DNA of 64,000 bases from NCBI RefSeq assembly GCF_016482825.1, contig NZ_JAEMNV010000002.1:372001-436000 (forward strand). The letters run 5' to 3'. Positions 9,750-19,127 of this stretch are shown piece after piece (position 1 is the stretch's first letter; each line of letters begins with the position of its first letter). The stretch comes from Antrihabitans stalagmiti (GTDB lineage: Bacteria; Actinomycetota; Actinomycetes; Mycobacteriales; Mycobacteriaceae). The notes below the pieces were generated by a model that was not told where the DNA came from, did not search any database, and worked only from the letters and a program-made list of their open reading frames with translations. The position numbers were made by a program, and so were the translations under genes.

Positions 9750-10755
9750 CGAGTCGGTAGACGAACCGCATCTTGTCGAGCACAGTCCTCGGCAACACGA
9801 ACGGGTAGAGGTCGGGGTGACCCATCGACCGGTTCAGCTGGTTGAGCGCCCACGACAGCGGCAGCCATTCCTCGATGATGCGATCGAAGCCCGACGCTCC
9901 GAGCAGCTGATGGTCCAACGCGACCCCTGCCCGCGCGAACCCGAACGCCGCTGCGGTGTCGAGGGTGTCCCGGATGTGCAGATAGTGGGCGAACGTTTCG
10001 GCCCAGTCCTCTGCCGCGTGCATCGTGGCGTAGGACGACACGTGCGTACGCTCCCAGCCGCTCGGTGTCCCCTGCTGATAGTGGCGATCCAGCGCGGCCT
10101 GATAGTCGGCGTCGGGGTCGCCGAACAGCGCCTCGAACTCGGCGCGGTCGTCGGGACTGGTGACGAGCACCCCGAAGTAGTAATGCCCGACCTCGTGGCG
10201 GAAGTGGCCGAGCAGCGTTCGATAAGGCTCCGCCATCTCGATTCTCAACTGCTCGCGATGTACGTCGTCGCTCTCGGCCAGATCGAGCGTGACGACACCG
10301 TTGAAGTGTCCCGTCATCACCCGCTCGTGCGCGCTGGAGAGTAGGTCGAAGGCGAGTCCACGATCCGGGTCGTCGTCGCGGTCGGTGATCGGCAGGCCGA
10401 TTTCGGTGAGCTCGAAGACAAGTCTGCGCTTGGCGGCCTCAGCGTCTGCGAAGGCAGGCAGCGCGTCGACATCGGAGTCGGCGGGCCGAGTCCGCGTGAG
10501 TTTGCACGACCGGCACAAGCCCTCGATATCGTCGCGGTCGACGACCCAGTTGCACCGAGCGAGGTGCATGTTCGCGCACAGCTTGTACTGGCTCTTGTCG
10601 ACGATGCCGGAGGAGGACTCGTCACCGTCGGGTGTTCCGATGACGACGAGCGCACGTTGCTCCAACGAAAATCCAAGTCGGCTACGGCATTTCAGGCACA
10701 GCGAGTTCTCGAAGGTGAGCTGCTGACCGCATTTCGGGCACGCGAAATCCCGCAT
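9742..10755 (-). CDS. Zinc-ribbon putative metallopeptidase (Peptidase_Mx type)
   Basis: A 337-residue protein with two N-terminal zinc-ribbon-like Cys sets: CPKC (6, 9) with CLKC (20, 23), then Cys60, Cys68, Cys81 and Cys84. A long domain follows with the metallopeptidase motif HEVGHYYF (His187, Glu188, His191). A further HAAEDWAETFAHYLH stretch about 55 residues later could supply the third ligand. This matches the 'putative zinc-binding metallo-peptidase' family; the substrate is unknown. It has no signal peptide, so is probably cytoplasmic. It is the last gene of the DUF2126/ATP-grasp/transglutaminase operon, 23 bp after the transglutaminase. The equivalent in M. tuberculosis is Rv2568c (from memory). 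Confidence 0.8.
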   Translation of the reverse strand: MRDFACPKCGQQLTFENSLCLKCRSRLGFSLEQRALVVIGTPDGDESSSGIVDKSQYKLCANMHLARCNWVVDRDDIEGLCRSCKLTRTRPADSDVDALPAFADAEAAKRRLVFELTEIGLPITDRDDDPDRGLAFDLLSSAHERVMTGHFNGVVTLDLAESDDVHREQLRIEMAEPYRTLLGHFRHEVGHYYFGVLVTSPDDRAEFEALFGDPDADYQAALDRHYQQGTPSGWERTHVSSYATMHAAEDWAETFAHYLHIRDTLDTAAAFGFARAGVALDHQLLGASGFDRIIEEWLPLSWALNQLNRSMGHPDLYPFVLPRTVLDKMRFVYRLVT

Positions 10756-10778
10756 CGGATTCTGTCCTCCGTCGTTGT

Positions 10779-11657
10779 CTATCGGTTGATCAGTGGCGCC
10801 ACGTCGACGGACACCGCGATTGTGCTCTTTTTCGAATCCGTGTAGATGACCCCGCGAAGCGGAGGAACATCTGCATAGTCTCTACCCCATGCGACCGTTA
10901 TGTAACGCTCGTCGGCGCGCTGATCGTTGGTTGGATCGAACGCCAACCACGTGTCCCCCGTCAACCACACCGCAGCCCAGGCATGGGTGGCATCGACTCC
11001 GACCATACGTTCTTTTCCTGGCGGCGGATCGGTCGCCAGGTATCCCGACACGTAACGGGCCGCCAATCCGCGGCTACGCAGGCACGCGATCGCCATCCTT
11101 GCGAAGTCCTGACACACACCGGTGCGATCACGCAGCACCTCGTCGACGCGGGTCGAAACCGTCGTCGAACCCGACTTGTAGGTGAAGTCGGTGTAGATCC
11201 GGTGGGTGAGGTCGGTGATCACCTCGTCGACCGATCGGCCTCCCACGAAGATCGAGTCCGCGTACTCCCTGACCGCCGCAGTGATCTCAGGAGGGTGGAG
11301 GTCGAGGGAAAATTCGTAGGCGATGGCGCCGTCGGGGCTGCTCGCGGTCGGCCGGATCGATTCCCACGGCGCCGACAGCAGGTCCGCAGGGGGTGTCGGC
11401 GCGTCGACCTCGACGGTCGATTCGCCGGTGACCACCAACTCTTTGTGCGCTGTCGTGACGTGAAAGAAGATGTTGTCGTTGCCGTAGACGTCGTGGCCCG
11501 AGGACTGATCCGTCGGCTGGGGTGTGACTGTCACACCGGTCTCCAGCACCCGCTGGCCCGGCAGTTCCCGCGGCGTCAGGTAGCCCCGCCCGTAGGAGGA
11601 CGACACGGAATCCGAGTAACCGTAGGTCGTTCGGTGGGTGATTCGATATCGCCTCAT
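10779..11657 (-). CDS. Transglutaminase-like cysteine protease family protein
   Basis: A 292-residue protein with an N-terminal beta-sandwich (MRRYRITHRTTYGYSDSVSSSYGRGYLTPR, typical of bacterial transglutaminase N domains). A papain-like transglutaminase core follows with a complete triad: Cys182 (TGVCQDFA), His225 (THAWAAVW) and Asp241 (AFDPTN). Such enzymes act as amidases, peptidases or crosslinkers; in this genomic setting they are thought to process peptides made by the neighbouring ATP-grasp enzyme. The ATG overlaps the upstream gene's TGA (ATGA), so translation is coupled and no earlier start is needed. Confidence 0.92.
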   Translation of the reverse strand: MRRYRITHRTTYGYSDSVSSSYGRGYLTPRELPGQRVLETGVTVTPQPTDQSSGHDVYGNDNIFFHVTTAHKELVVTGESTVEVDAPTPPADLLSAPWESIRPTASSPDGAIAYEFSLDLHPPEITAAVREYADSIFVGGRSVDEVITDLTHRIYTDFTYKSGSTTVSTRVDEVLRDRTGVCQDFARMAIACLRSRGLAARYVSGYLATDPPPGKERMVGVDATHAWAAVWLTGDTWLAFDPTNDQRADERYITVAWGRDYADVPPLRGVIYTDSKKSTIAVSVDVAPLINR

Positions 11658-14254
11658 GGCATGTACCGGCCCATCGCGTCGCCCCACAGCGGCTGCATGC
11701 CGGTCGGGACTGCCATCTTGTCGGTGAGCACACCCGAGAGTTCGCGCAGCGATTCGTGGACGCCGTCGGAGAGCTCGCGAAGTTCGGTACGAACACCGTC
11801 GGCGTCGGCGATCTCGAGGTCGACAGGGTCGGCGCGGCGCAGCCGAGCGCCGATATCCTCGACGAGCCGTTCCGCGCGGCTGGATCCGGATGCGTCGGGC
11901 AACGCGCGCAGGTTGGCACGGATGCGTTCGAGTTGGTACACCAGCGAGCGCGGGTTTCCCTCGTCGAACAACAGCAGCAAAGCGACAGCGGCCACCCGAA
12001 CCTGGCCGCGGTTGCGGCGCCGGTAGGTGACCGACGATTCGGTCGTGGCAAGAACCGAGTCGATGATCGCTCGCTCGGTGCTCGGGTTCTGCGCGCTTGT
12101 CAGCGTCGCCGAAAGCAGCTTCGTCAGTTGCAGGCCACGTTCGATTCGCTTGCCGGTGTCGGTGACGTACCAACCCGCGTCGTGCACCATCGACTCCGCC
12201 GACAGACCCGACAGAGCCAACATTCCGTCACGAATGGTGCCCTGGGCGTCCCTGAGCAGCACCGAATCGTTGGACCCGTCCGAGCCAGCACGCGTGAGAG
12301 CACGTTGCAGCCCGCTCAGCACGGACCACGTATCGTTCGAAAGCTGATCTCGCACAGCGCGACACGCTTGCTGCAGGCGGCCGACCGATTGCGCGAGCGA
12401 GCCGGGGCGCGCCGCATCGACCGTCAACGACCGCAACTGTGCATCGGCGTCGTCGGCGCCGAATTCGACCGGTCCGGACCCTGCCGATGCGGTGACCGCC
12501 GCGAACAACACAGGCAGGCAATCACTTCCGTCCATCCACGGGCGGTGGCGATAATCGGCGACCTTGTCACGAACCGCGATGAGGAGCCGCGACGTATGCT
12601 CCGCGCGCTCGGCGTAGCGGCCGATCCAGTAGAGGTCGTCGAGGACACGCGGCGACGTGATCGCCTCTGCTGCAGCACCTTCCAGGTCCGGCAAGACCTC
12701 CGGCAGGGTCAGAGCGCTCGGCGAACCGGCTTCGGCGGGAGTGGCGATCTCCGCGGACCTGAGCCAGATGTCCTTTGCTGCAGAGGATACGACGCTCCCG
12801 TCCCTGCCGACATGTAGCACGACGGCACCCAAACCGCCGTTGAGCGCCGCGTATCCACCACGTTGAGCAACGGAGAACATACGGAACTGCACCGGAGCCG
12901 ATGCGATGCCGTGCGCGGAATCGATCGGCGCACTCGAGTAGGCGGGAAGTTCGACACCGACCCAATTCGTCGGCGCCGCCTCGATCTGCGAACGCAGGTC
13001 GTCCTTCTCCTCGGCCGTCAGTGCGGCACCGAGTACGGCGGTACCGCGGCGAACGTGCTCGAAAACCAGATCGTCCATACGCGCCAACAGGTGTGAGCGC
13101 TCCGCGGGTTCGCCGGCCCAATACCGCGGAACGGATTCGAGCAACAGGTCCTCGTCGAGCAGTCGCCGGCACAGGTCCGGGAGCAGACGAGGCAGACCGG
13201 GAGCTTCGAGTATCCCGCTACCGAGTGTGTTGACGACGGTCACGCGGCCCCGGCGCATCACCTCGACGAGCCCGACCACGCCGAGTCGGGAATCGGTTCG
13301 CAGATCGAGCGGATCGGAGAAGGCGGCGTCGACGCGACGAAGGACGACGTCGACGCGTTTCAACGTACCGAGCGACCGCATCCAGAGCTGGCCGTCCCGA
13401 ACCACGAGGTCCGCGCTCTCGACGAGCGGAAATCCGAGCACCGTCGCAAGGTGCGCCTGGTCGAACGCCGTTTCCGAATGCGCGCCTGGGCTGAGCACGA
13501 CGACAACAGGGTCTTCGGCTGCTGCGGGTGCCGCGTCGATCAACGCGACCCGCATCGCCTGCGCGAAACCGGACAGCGGCCGCGGCGACACATCCTGGAA
13601 CACGGTCGGCAGGGCGCGCGAGATCACGCGACGGTCGGCGAGTGAGTATCCGACACCCGACGGCGCCTGGGTGCGATCAGCGATGACCCGGAACGAGCCG
13701 TCACGGCCTCGCGAGATGTCGGCGGCGTGCATAAAGAGCTGATGGCGGGCCGGTACCGAAATACCGTGCGCGGCGCGGATATAGCGAGGATCGGCGAAGA
13801 TCAGTTCGGGCGGGAGGAACCCGTCGCGAACCATCTGCATCGGACCGTAGATGTCGGCGAGGATTGCGTCGAGCAGTCGTGATCGCTGCAGCAGACCGGC
13901 TTCCAGTGGCGCCCAGTCGGCAGCGGAGAACACCAGAGGTAGACCGTCGAGCATCCAGGCCGACGGTGACGTGAGCGTCTTACCGTTGTCGGTGCCGGTG
14001 ATCTCGTTGTAGGTGATGCCGTCGTTGTCGACGAGGTTGTGAATTCGGTCGCGCAACGATTCGAGCGCTCGGCCGCCACGATCGAGAACGTTCGTCGAGA
14101 GTTCCCGCCACTGCTGCCGGACCTCACCGTTGCTGTCGAGTAGCTCGTTGTACCCGGACAGCTCTCCTCCGACAATTCGTGTGCCGATGACATCGAAAAG
14201 AACGCTGTCCACAACTGTGTCGAAACCCCCTGTGGGGTGTCTTCCTCCCGTCAA
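11654..14254 (-). CDS. Circularly permuted ATP-grasp fused to alpha-E domain
   Basis: An 866-residue fusion. The N-terminal part (about 1-470, DUF404/DUF407 type; SGYNELLDSNGEVRQQW, DLLYD-like QRSRLLDAILADIYGP, LPRLLPDLCRRLLDEDLLL) is a circularly permuted ATP-grasp, a family that forms amide bonds by acyl-phosphate chemistry. The C-terminal part (about 530-866; SPRVLDDLYWIGRYAERAEHTSRLL) is the alpha-E helical domain that always accompanies it and whose role is unclear. In many bacteria these are two genes; here, as in Rv2567 (from memory), they are one. It overlaps both neighbours by 4 bp. The peptide product and acceptor are unknown. Confidence 0.92.
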   Translation of the reverse strand: MTGGRHPTGGFDTVVDSVLFDVIGTRIVGGELSGYNELLDSNGEVRQQWRELSTNVLDRGGRALESLRDRIHNLVDNDGITYNEITGTDNGKTLTSPSAWMLDGLPLVFSAADWAPLEAGLLQRSRLLDAILADIYGPMQMVRDGFLPPELIFADPRYIRAAHGISVPARHQLFMHAADISRGRDGSFRVIADRTQAPSGVGYSLADRRVISRALPTVFQDVSPRPLSGFAQAMRVALIDAAPAAAEDPVVVVLSPGAHSETAFDQAHLATVLGFPLVESADLVVRDGQLWMRSLGTLKRVDVVLRRVDAAFSDPLDLRTDSRLGVVGLVEVMRRGRVTVVNTLGSGILEAPGLPRLLPDLCRRLLDEDLLLESVPRYWAGEPAERSHLLARMDDLVFEHVRRGTAVLGAALTAEEKDDLRSQIEAAPTNWVGVELPAYSSAPIDSAHGIASAPVQFRMFSVAQRGGYAALNGGLGAVVLHVGRDGSVVSSAAKDIWLRSAEIATPAEAGSPSALTLPEVLPDLEGAAAEAITSPRVLDDLYWIGRYAERAEHTSRLLIAVRDKVADYRHRPWMDGSDCLPVLFAAVTASAGSGPVEFGADDADAQLRSLTVDAARPGSLAQSVGRLQQACRAVRDQLSNDTWSVLSGLQRALTRAGSDGSNDSVLLRDAQGTIRDGMLALSGLSAESMVHDAGWYVTDTGKRIERGLQLTKLLSATLTSAQNPSTERAIIDSVLATTESSVTYRRRNRGQVRVAAVALLLLFDEGNPRSLVYQLERIRANLRALPDASGSSRAERLVEDIGARLRRADPVDLEIADADGVRTELRELSDGVHESLRELSGVLTDKMAVPTGMQPLWGDAMGRYMP

Positions 14255-17200
14255 CGCAGAACCGAATTCACCCTTCGGAGGTCAAGGATGCCAGGGGCAC
14301 TGCCATCTGTTGCGATTCGGGCCTGCATTTCGTGCAACGCAGCGACGTCGATCTCACCCGCCGAGAAGCCGATTTCCTCGAATCGCCTGTTGCGGCGCGA
14401 TTCCGCAGCAACCGCATTGACCGGCGGACCGTCGTAGGCGCGCCCACCCGGGTGGACGACGTGGTAGACGCAACCGCCACGCGAGCGTGCCGATGCGATG
14501 TCGACGAGGTCGAAGACGAGCGGGCTCTGCACCTCGATCGTCGGGTGCAGGGCACTCGGCGGCTGCCATGCGCGGTACCGAATTCCGGCGACCTGAACGT
14601 CGGCCTTGTCGGTGGCCTGCAGTGGTACAGGAATGCCGTTGACGGTCAGGGCGTGCCGACCGCGATCGGCACCGACGACCCGGACCTGCAGCCGTTCGAC
14701 GGACGAATCGACGTAGCGTGCGGTTCCGGTGAGCGAGGACTCCTCACCGAGCACGTTCCACGGTTCGATCGCCGAGCGCAGCTCGATCTCGACGCCGTTG
14801 TGTACGACGGTGCCGATCCGCGGGAAACGGAACTCCGTGAACGGTTCGAGCCAGCTGGTGTCGAACTCGATGCCGTGGTGCCGCAGGTCTTCGGCGACCT
14901 CGGCGATATCGCTGATCACGTAGTGCGGCAACAGGTAGCGCCCGTGCAGGTTTGCGCCGTGCTGGATGAGCGGTGCCTGCAGCGGCTTGTCCCAGAACCG
15001 CGCGACCAGCGAACGGACGAGCAGCGACTGCACCATCGCCATCTGGTGATGCGGCGGCATCTCGAATCCGCGCAGTTCGAGCAGGCCGAGGCGACCACGC
15101 GCGGAATCGGGGCTGTACATCTTGTCGATGCAGAACTCGGCTCGGTGTGTGTTGCCGGTGAGGTCTGTCAGTAGGTGCCGCAGCGCGCGATCGACGAGCC
15201 ATGGCTTGGCAGTCTCGGCGGTCTTGTCGTCGGCCTCGGCGGCTACTTCGGCAGCGTCCAATTCCTTGCTGCAGCGGGCTATTTCGCCGAATGCGATCTC
15301 CAGCTCGTAGAGCGACTCGATCCGTCCCTCGTCGACCCGGGGCGCCTGCGAGGTCGGCCCGATGAAGCGGCCCGAGAAGAGATAGGACAGCGACGGGTGC
15401 CGTTGCCAGTAGGTCAGCAGCGAGACGAGCAGATCCGGGCGCCGCAACATGGGCGAATCCTTCGGCGTCGCACCACCGAGGGTGATGTGATTGCCGCCGC
15501 CGGTGCCGCCGTGGGTGCCGTCGTGGTCGAACGACTCGGTACTCAACCGCGACAGTCGGGCCTGCTCGTAGAGTGTCGCAAGCAGTTCGGACTGTTCGGC
15601 GAACGATGCCGTCGGTTGTACGTTCACCTCGATCACACCGGGATCGGGTGTGACGGTGAGCGTTTGCAGCCGCGGATCCGACGGCGGACCGTACCCCTCG
15701 ATGACGACGGGCACACCGGAGTCGGCGGCGGCCAGTTCGATCTGGCCGAGCAGTTCCGCGAAGTGTTCGAGTTCGGCCAACGGCGGCATGAACACGTAGA
15801 GCACACCGTCGCGAACTTCGGCGACCAAAGCTGTTGTCGGAACGAAGTTCTTCGGTTCCGACACCGCTGCGGGCGAACCTGCGGGCACCGCCCTGGCGGC
15901 AAGCGGCAGCGGTCCCGTGTCGGCGGTCGGATCCGACTCCGGTTGCGGGTCAGGCGGATCCCACGAGATCGATTCGAGCGGCAAGCGCAGACCAGCGGGA
16001 GAATCGCCGTCCAGCAACACGATTCGACCGCGCCGCAGTCGCCAGTCGGCACTCTCCCACGAGGCGCCGTCTTCGCTTCGGTTGAGTGGGAGGACGAACG
16101 CGGCCGGTTCGACGACGGGGTCGTCGAGGCGGTCGAGCAGAGCGGCTCGTGCTGCGGTGGAATCGTTTTCGGGTTCCAGGTCGGGTGTCGAGGTGGTATC
16201 GATCGGGCTGCCGGCCGGCATCCGCAGTTTGGTGTGCAACCTGCCGATCGAGTCCTCGTAGGCCGGTCGAGCCTGGGTCAACGGCAAACCGAACTGCGCC
16301 GCAACGGATTCGATCAATTCCTGGGCATCGTGGTTACGCGCAGGCGGAGGTTTGACGGCACCCCACGGGTCTGCGAGCAATGCGGGATCGGTCCACAAGG
16401 CTTCCCCGTCGGTACGCCAGAAGAGTCCGATCTGCCACCGCGGCAACGGTTCTCCGGGATACCACTTGCCCTGGCTACGTTGCACGAAACCGGTCGGGGC
16501 GTAGATCCCCCTGAGCCGCTCGGCGAGCGCACTTGCGCGCTCGCGCTTGTGCGGGCCATCCGCGGCGGTCGTCCACTCGGCGGATTCCTGGTCGTCGATG
16601 GACACGAACGTCGGTTCACCACCCATGGTGAGTCGCACGTCTGCCGCCTCGAGACGCTGGTCGACCTCGGCGCCGAGCGCGGTGATCGCCGACCACTGCT
16701 TCTCGTTGTAGGGCAACGTAACCCGAGGATCCTCGTGGATGCGCTTGACCGTGTTCGAGAAGTCGAGGGTTGCCTCGCACCTGCCGGTCGCTCCGGAAAT
16801 CGGTGCAGCAGACGCCGGATGCGGAGTCGCCGAGAGGGGTATGTGGCCCTCGCCTGCGAACAGTCCCGACGTCGGGTCGAGCCCGACCCACCCGGCCCCC
16901 GGCAGGTACACCTCGGTCCACGCGTGGAGATCGGTGAAGTCGGCCGCGGGGCCCGACGGTCCGTCGAGGGCAGCGATGTCGGAGGTCAGCTGAATGAGGT
17001 AGCCGGACACGAAACGCGCTGCCAGACCGAACTCGCGCAGCACCGATACCAGCAGCCACGCGCTGTCGCGGCACGAGCCGATCCCGGTGGTGAGCGTGTG
17101 GTCCGGCGTCTGAACGCCTGCTTCGAGCCGAACCGTGTACGCGACGTCCGCGAGGACAGCGTTGTTGAGCGCGACAAGGAAATCGATGGTGCGGATGCCT

Positions 17201-17634
17201 TCGGGGATCTCGACGTTCTTAACCCAGTCACGGAGCCCCGCACCCGGACCGGACCCGTCACCCGCCTCGTCGACAGGACGAAGGTACGGCTCGAGGTCGA
17301 CGGCAAGAGCCTTCGGATACTCGAAGCCGAAGTACTCGGCGAAGTCTTCGATGAAGAAGTCGAGCGGATTGATCGATTCCATGTCGGCGACGAGACCGAC
17401 CGTGATCGAGAGCGACTTCGTACGCTCCGGAAAGACTATGCGCGCGAGGAAGTTTCCGAACGCGTCCTGCTGCCAGTTGAGGAAATGGTCCGCGGGCTCG
17501 ATGACGAGCGAGAAGGCCTCGATGGGCGTACGCGAGTGCGGCGCCGGGCGCAGCCGAACGACATGAGGATAGATCTCGACCATCCGGTCGAACTCGTAGC
17601 TTGTTCGGTGCTCCAGGGCGACTTTGATTCCCAT
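14251..17634 (-). CDS. Large transglutaminase-DUF2126 protein
   Basis: A 1127-residue protein, first gene of the operon. The N-terminal beta domain (MGIKVALEHRTSYEFDRM) leads into a transglutaminase core with Cys188 (GIGSCRDSAW), His237 (DLHAWTEVY) and Asp253 (GLDPTSG). From about 300 to the end it is DUF2126, which contains GGEPTFVSIDD, FKWYPGEPLPRW-like QGKWYPGEPLPRWQIGLFWR, GGGNHITLGG and WQRHPSLSYLFSGRFIGPTSQAPR. These residues resemble a glutamine-synthetase-like amidoligase fold in published comparative analyses (family knowledge, not tested here). It overlaps the ATP-grasp gene by 4 bp. Reading starts at ATG 17634, 100 bp after lat. Confidence 0.9.
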   Translation of the reverse strand: MGIKVALEHRTSYEFDRMVEIYPHVVRLRPAPHSRTPIEAFSLVIEPADHFLNWQQDAFGNFLARIVFPERTKSLSITVGLVADMESINPLDFFIEDFAEYFGFEYPKALAVDLEPYLRPVDEAGDGSGPGAGLRDWVKNVEIPEGIRTIDFLVALNNAVLADVAYTVRLEAGVQTPDHTLTTGIGSCRDSAWLLVSVLREFGLAARFVSGYLIQLTSDIAALDGPSGPAADFTDLHAWTEVYLPGAGWVGLDPTSGLFAGEGHIPLSATPHPASAAPISGATGRCEATLDFSNTVKRIHEDPRVTLPYNEKQWSAITALGAEVDQRLEAADVRLTMGGEPTFVSIDDQESAEWTTAADGPHKRERASALAERLRGIYAPTGFVQRSQGKWYPGEPLPRWQIGLFWRTDGEALWTDPALLADPWGAVKPPPARNHDAQELIESVAAQFGLPLTQARPAYEDSIGRLHTKLRMPAGSPIDTTSTPDLEPENDSTAARAALLDRLDDPVVEPAAFVLPLNRSEDGASWESADWRLRRGRIVLLDGDSPAGLRLPLESISWDPPDPQPESDPTADTGPLPLAARAVPAGSPAAVSEPKNFVPTTALVAEVRDGVLYVFMPPLAELEHFAELLGQIELAAADSGVPVVIEGYGPPSDPRLQTLTVTPDPGVIEVNVQPTASFAEQSELLATLYEQARLSRLSTESFDHDGTHGGTGGGNHITLGGATPKDSPMLRRPDLLVSLLTYWQRHPSLSYLFSGRFIGPTSQAPRVDEGRIESLYELEIAFGEIARCSKELDAAEVAAEADDKTAETAKPWLVDRALRHLLTDLTGNTHRAEFCIDKMYSPDSARGRLGLLELRGFEMPPHHQMAMVQSLLVRSLVARFWDKPLQAPLIQHGANLHGRYLLPHYVISDIAEVAEDLRHHGIEFDTSWLEPFTEFRFPRIGTVVHNGVEIELRSAIEPWNVLGEESSLTGTARYVDSSVERLQVRVVGADRGRHALTVNGIPVPLQATDKADVQVAGIRYRAWQPPSALHPTIEVQSPLVFDLVDIASARSRGGCVYHVVHPGGRAYDGPPVNAVAAESRRNRRFEEIGFSAGEIDVAALHEMQARIATDGSAPGILDLRRVNSVLR

Positions 17635-17654
17635 TCGATATTGCCTTCCGCCGC

Positions 17655-17697
17655 GGTAGTCCTCGAAGGCTACCGGCCTGCGCGTCGCGCGGCAGGT
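17655..17697 (-). terminator. Possible terminator after lat
   Basis: Two short hairpins lie in the 100-bp gap between the end of lat and the DUF2126 gene: GGTAG...CTACC with an extended bulged stem (17655-17674), and CCTGC...GCAGG (17678-17697). Neither is followed by a clear U run. They could end the lat transcript before the DUF2126 operon starts. Confidence 0.3.
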
Positions 17698-17734
17698 CGA
17701 GTGGTCGGCAAGTCTGTAGGGGCCACCGACGCAG

Positions 17735-19060
17735 CTACCCTTCCAGCCGGGTCAACACCCGGTCGAGCGCGCCGACTGCTGCGTCGAGGTCGGACCGGGT
17801 CACCGTCAACGGTGGTCTGAACCGAATGCCTCGTTCGCCTGTGCCGAGGACGAGGACGCGTTCGTCGTCACGCAGGGCCGCAACCACCCGGTCGCGGAGT
17901 TCCGCTGACGGCAAGGTCACAGCACACATAAGCCCACGTCCGCGTGGATCGGTGACCGTCGGGTGCTTGACAGCAAGATGCTCGAGCAGGTTCAGCAACT
18001 GCAGGCCGAGGTCGCGCGCGGTGTCGATCAGACCGTCCTGCTCGATCACTTCGAGTATTCGCCGTGCGCGGACCATGTCGGTGAGGTTGCCGCCCCATGT
18101 GGAGTTGATGCGAGAGCCGACGTGAAATACGTTGTCCGCCACCTCGTCCACACGACCGCCTGCCATGATTCCGCACACCTGCGTCTTCTTTCCGAAAGCG
18201 ACGACGTCCGGGCGCAATCCGAGTTGCTGGTAGGCCCACGCCGTTCCCGTCATCCCGACGCCCGTCTGTACCTCGTCGAGGACGAACAGCGCGTCGTTCG
18301 CGCGGCACAGCTCGGCCATCGCGTGGAAGAACTCGGCACGGATGTGGCGGTCGCCGCCCTCGCCCTGAATCGGCTCGGCGATGAAACACGCTATGTCGTT
18401 GGGGTTTTCGGCAAACGCCCGTTTTGCCTGAGCGAGCGCCTCCGCTTCTGCTGCCGCGACGTCGCGGCCTTCGGCGAGGTAGGGCGAATCGATGCGAGGC
18501 CAATCGAATTTAGGGAAGCGAGCGACCTTGTTCGGGTCGGTGTTGGTCAGCGACATCGTGTATCCGCTGCGACCGTGGAACGCTCCGGTCAGATGCATGA
18601 CCTTCGTTCCGAGCGCGGGGTCGAGGCCGCGCGACTCGTTCAACCGTGACTTCCAGTCGAAGGCAACCTTGAGTGCATTCTCGACGGCGAGCGCACCACC
18701 GTCGACGAAGAACAGGTGTGGCAGCGACGGATCACCGAGGACTCGAGCGAACGCAGCGACGAACCGAGCCATCGGAACCGTGTAGATATCGGAGTTGCTC
18801 GGTTTGTTCACCGCAACTTCGGCGATCTCGCGCATGAAGTCACGGTCACCGGTCAGGGACGGGTGATTCATCCCGAGCGCCGACGATGCGAAAAAGCTGA
18901 ACATGTCGAGGTAGACGGTGCCGTCTCGTTGGTCGACCAGACGCGTTCGGTTCGACCTCGTGAGGTCGAGTACAAGATCGAACCCGTCCACCAGCATGTG
19001 CTTCGTGAGCGTGCTGTGGACCGAGTCGGCGGTGGTATCCGGCTGCAGAAGTGCGGTCAT
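17735..19060 (-). CDS. lat: L-lysine 6-transaminase
   Basis: A class III PLP aminotransferase that moves the epsilon-amino group of lysine to 2-oxoglutarate, giving 2-aminoadipate semialdehyde. The semialdehyde is then oxidised by the Pcd dehydrogenase encoded nearby. The 441-residue protein has FVDGGALAVENALKVAFDWK, HGRSGYT, AEPIQGEGGDRH, LDEVQTGVGMTG and the PLP lysine in FGKKTQVCG (Lys291/292), followed by NSTWGGNLTD. The family is induced in starved and persisting mycobacteria. The Lrp-type gene lies upstream on the same strand, 67 bp away, with a 14-bp palindrome in that gap. Confidence 0.95.
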   Translation of the reverse strand: MTALLQPDTTADSVHSTLTKHMLVDGFDLVLDLTRSNRTRLVDQRDGTVYLDMFSFFASSALGMNHPSLTGDRDFMREIAEVAVNKPSNSDIYTVPMARFVAAFARVLGDPSLPHLFFVDGGALAVENALKVAFDWKSRLNESRGLDPALGTKVMHLTGAFHGRSGYTMSLTNTDPNKVARFPKFDWPRIDSPYLAEGRDVAAAEAEALAQAKRAFAENPNDIACFIAEPIQGEGGDRHIRAEFFHAMAELCRANDALFVLDEVQTGVGMTGTAWAYQQLGLRPDVVAFGKKTQVCGIMAGGRVDEVADNVFHVGSRINSTWGGNLTDMVRARRILEVIEQDGLIDTARDLGLQLLNLLEHLAVKHPTVTDPRGRGLMCAVTLPSAELRDRVVAALRDDERVLVLGTGERGIRFRPPLTVTRSDLDAAVGALDRVLTRLEG

Positions 19061-19073
19061 ACCCCCGAGGATA

Positions 19074-19087
19074 CGACAATATTGTCG
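19074..19087. promoter_or_regulatory. Perfect palindrome upstream of lat
   Basis: CGACAATATTGTCG is a perfect 14-bp palindrome centred 20 bp upstream of the lat start, in the gap after the Lrp/AsnC gene. AT-rich-centred palindromes of this size are typical Lrp/AsnC-family sites, and the neighbouring regulator is of that family. Binding is inferred. Confidence 0.5.
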
Positions 19088-19127
19088 GAATGCTTACGCT
19101 ATTGCCATAACATTTACTGCAACTGGC

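Noticed and set aside
15175-17820. 881-codon open frame antisense to the DUF2126 gene
   Set aside because: High-GC codon bias keeps the opposite frame open; the translation has no recognisable motif, while the minus-strand protein has full family features.
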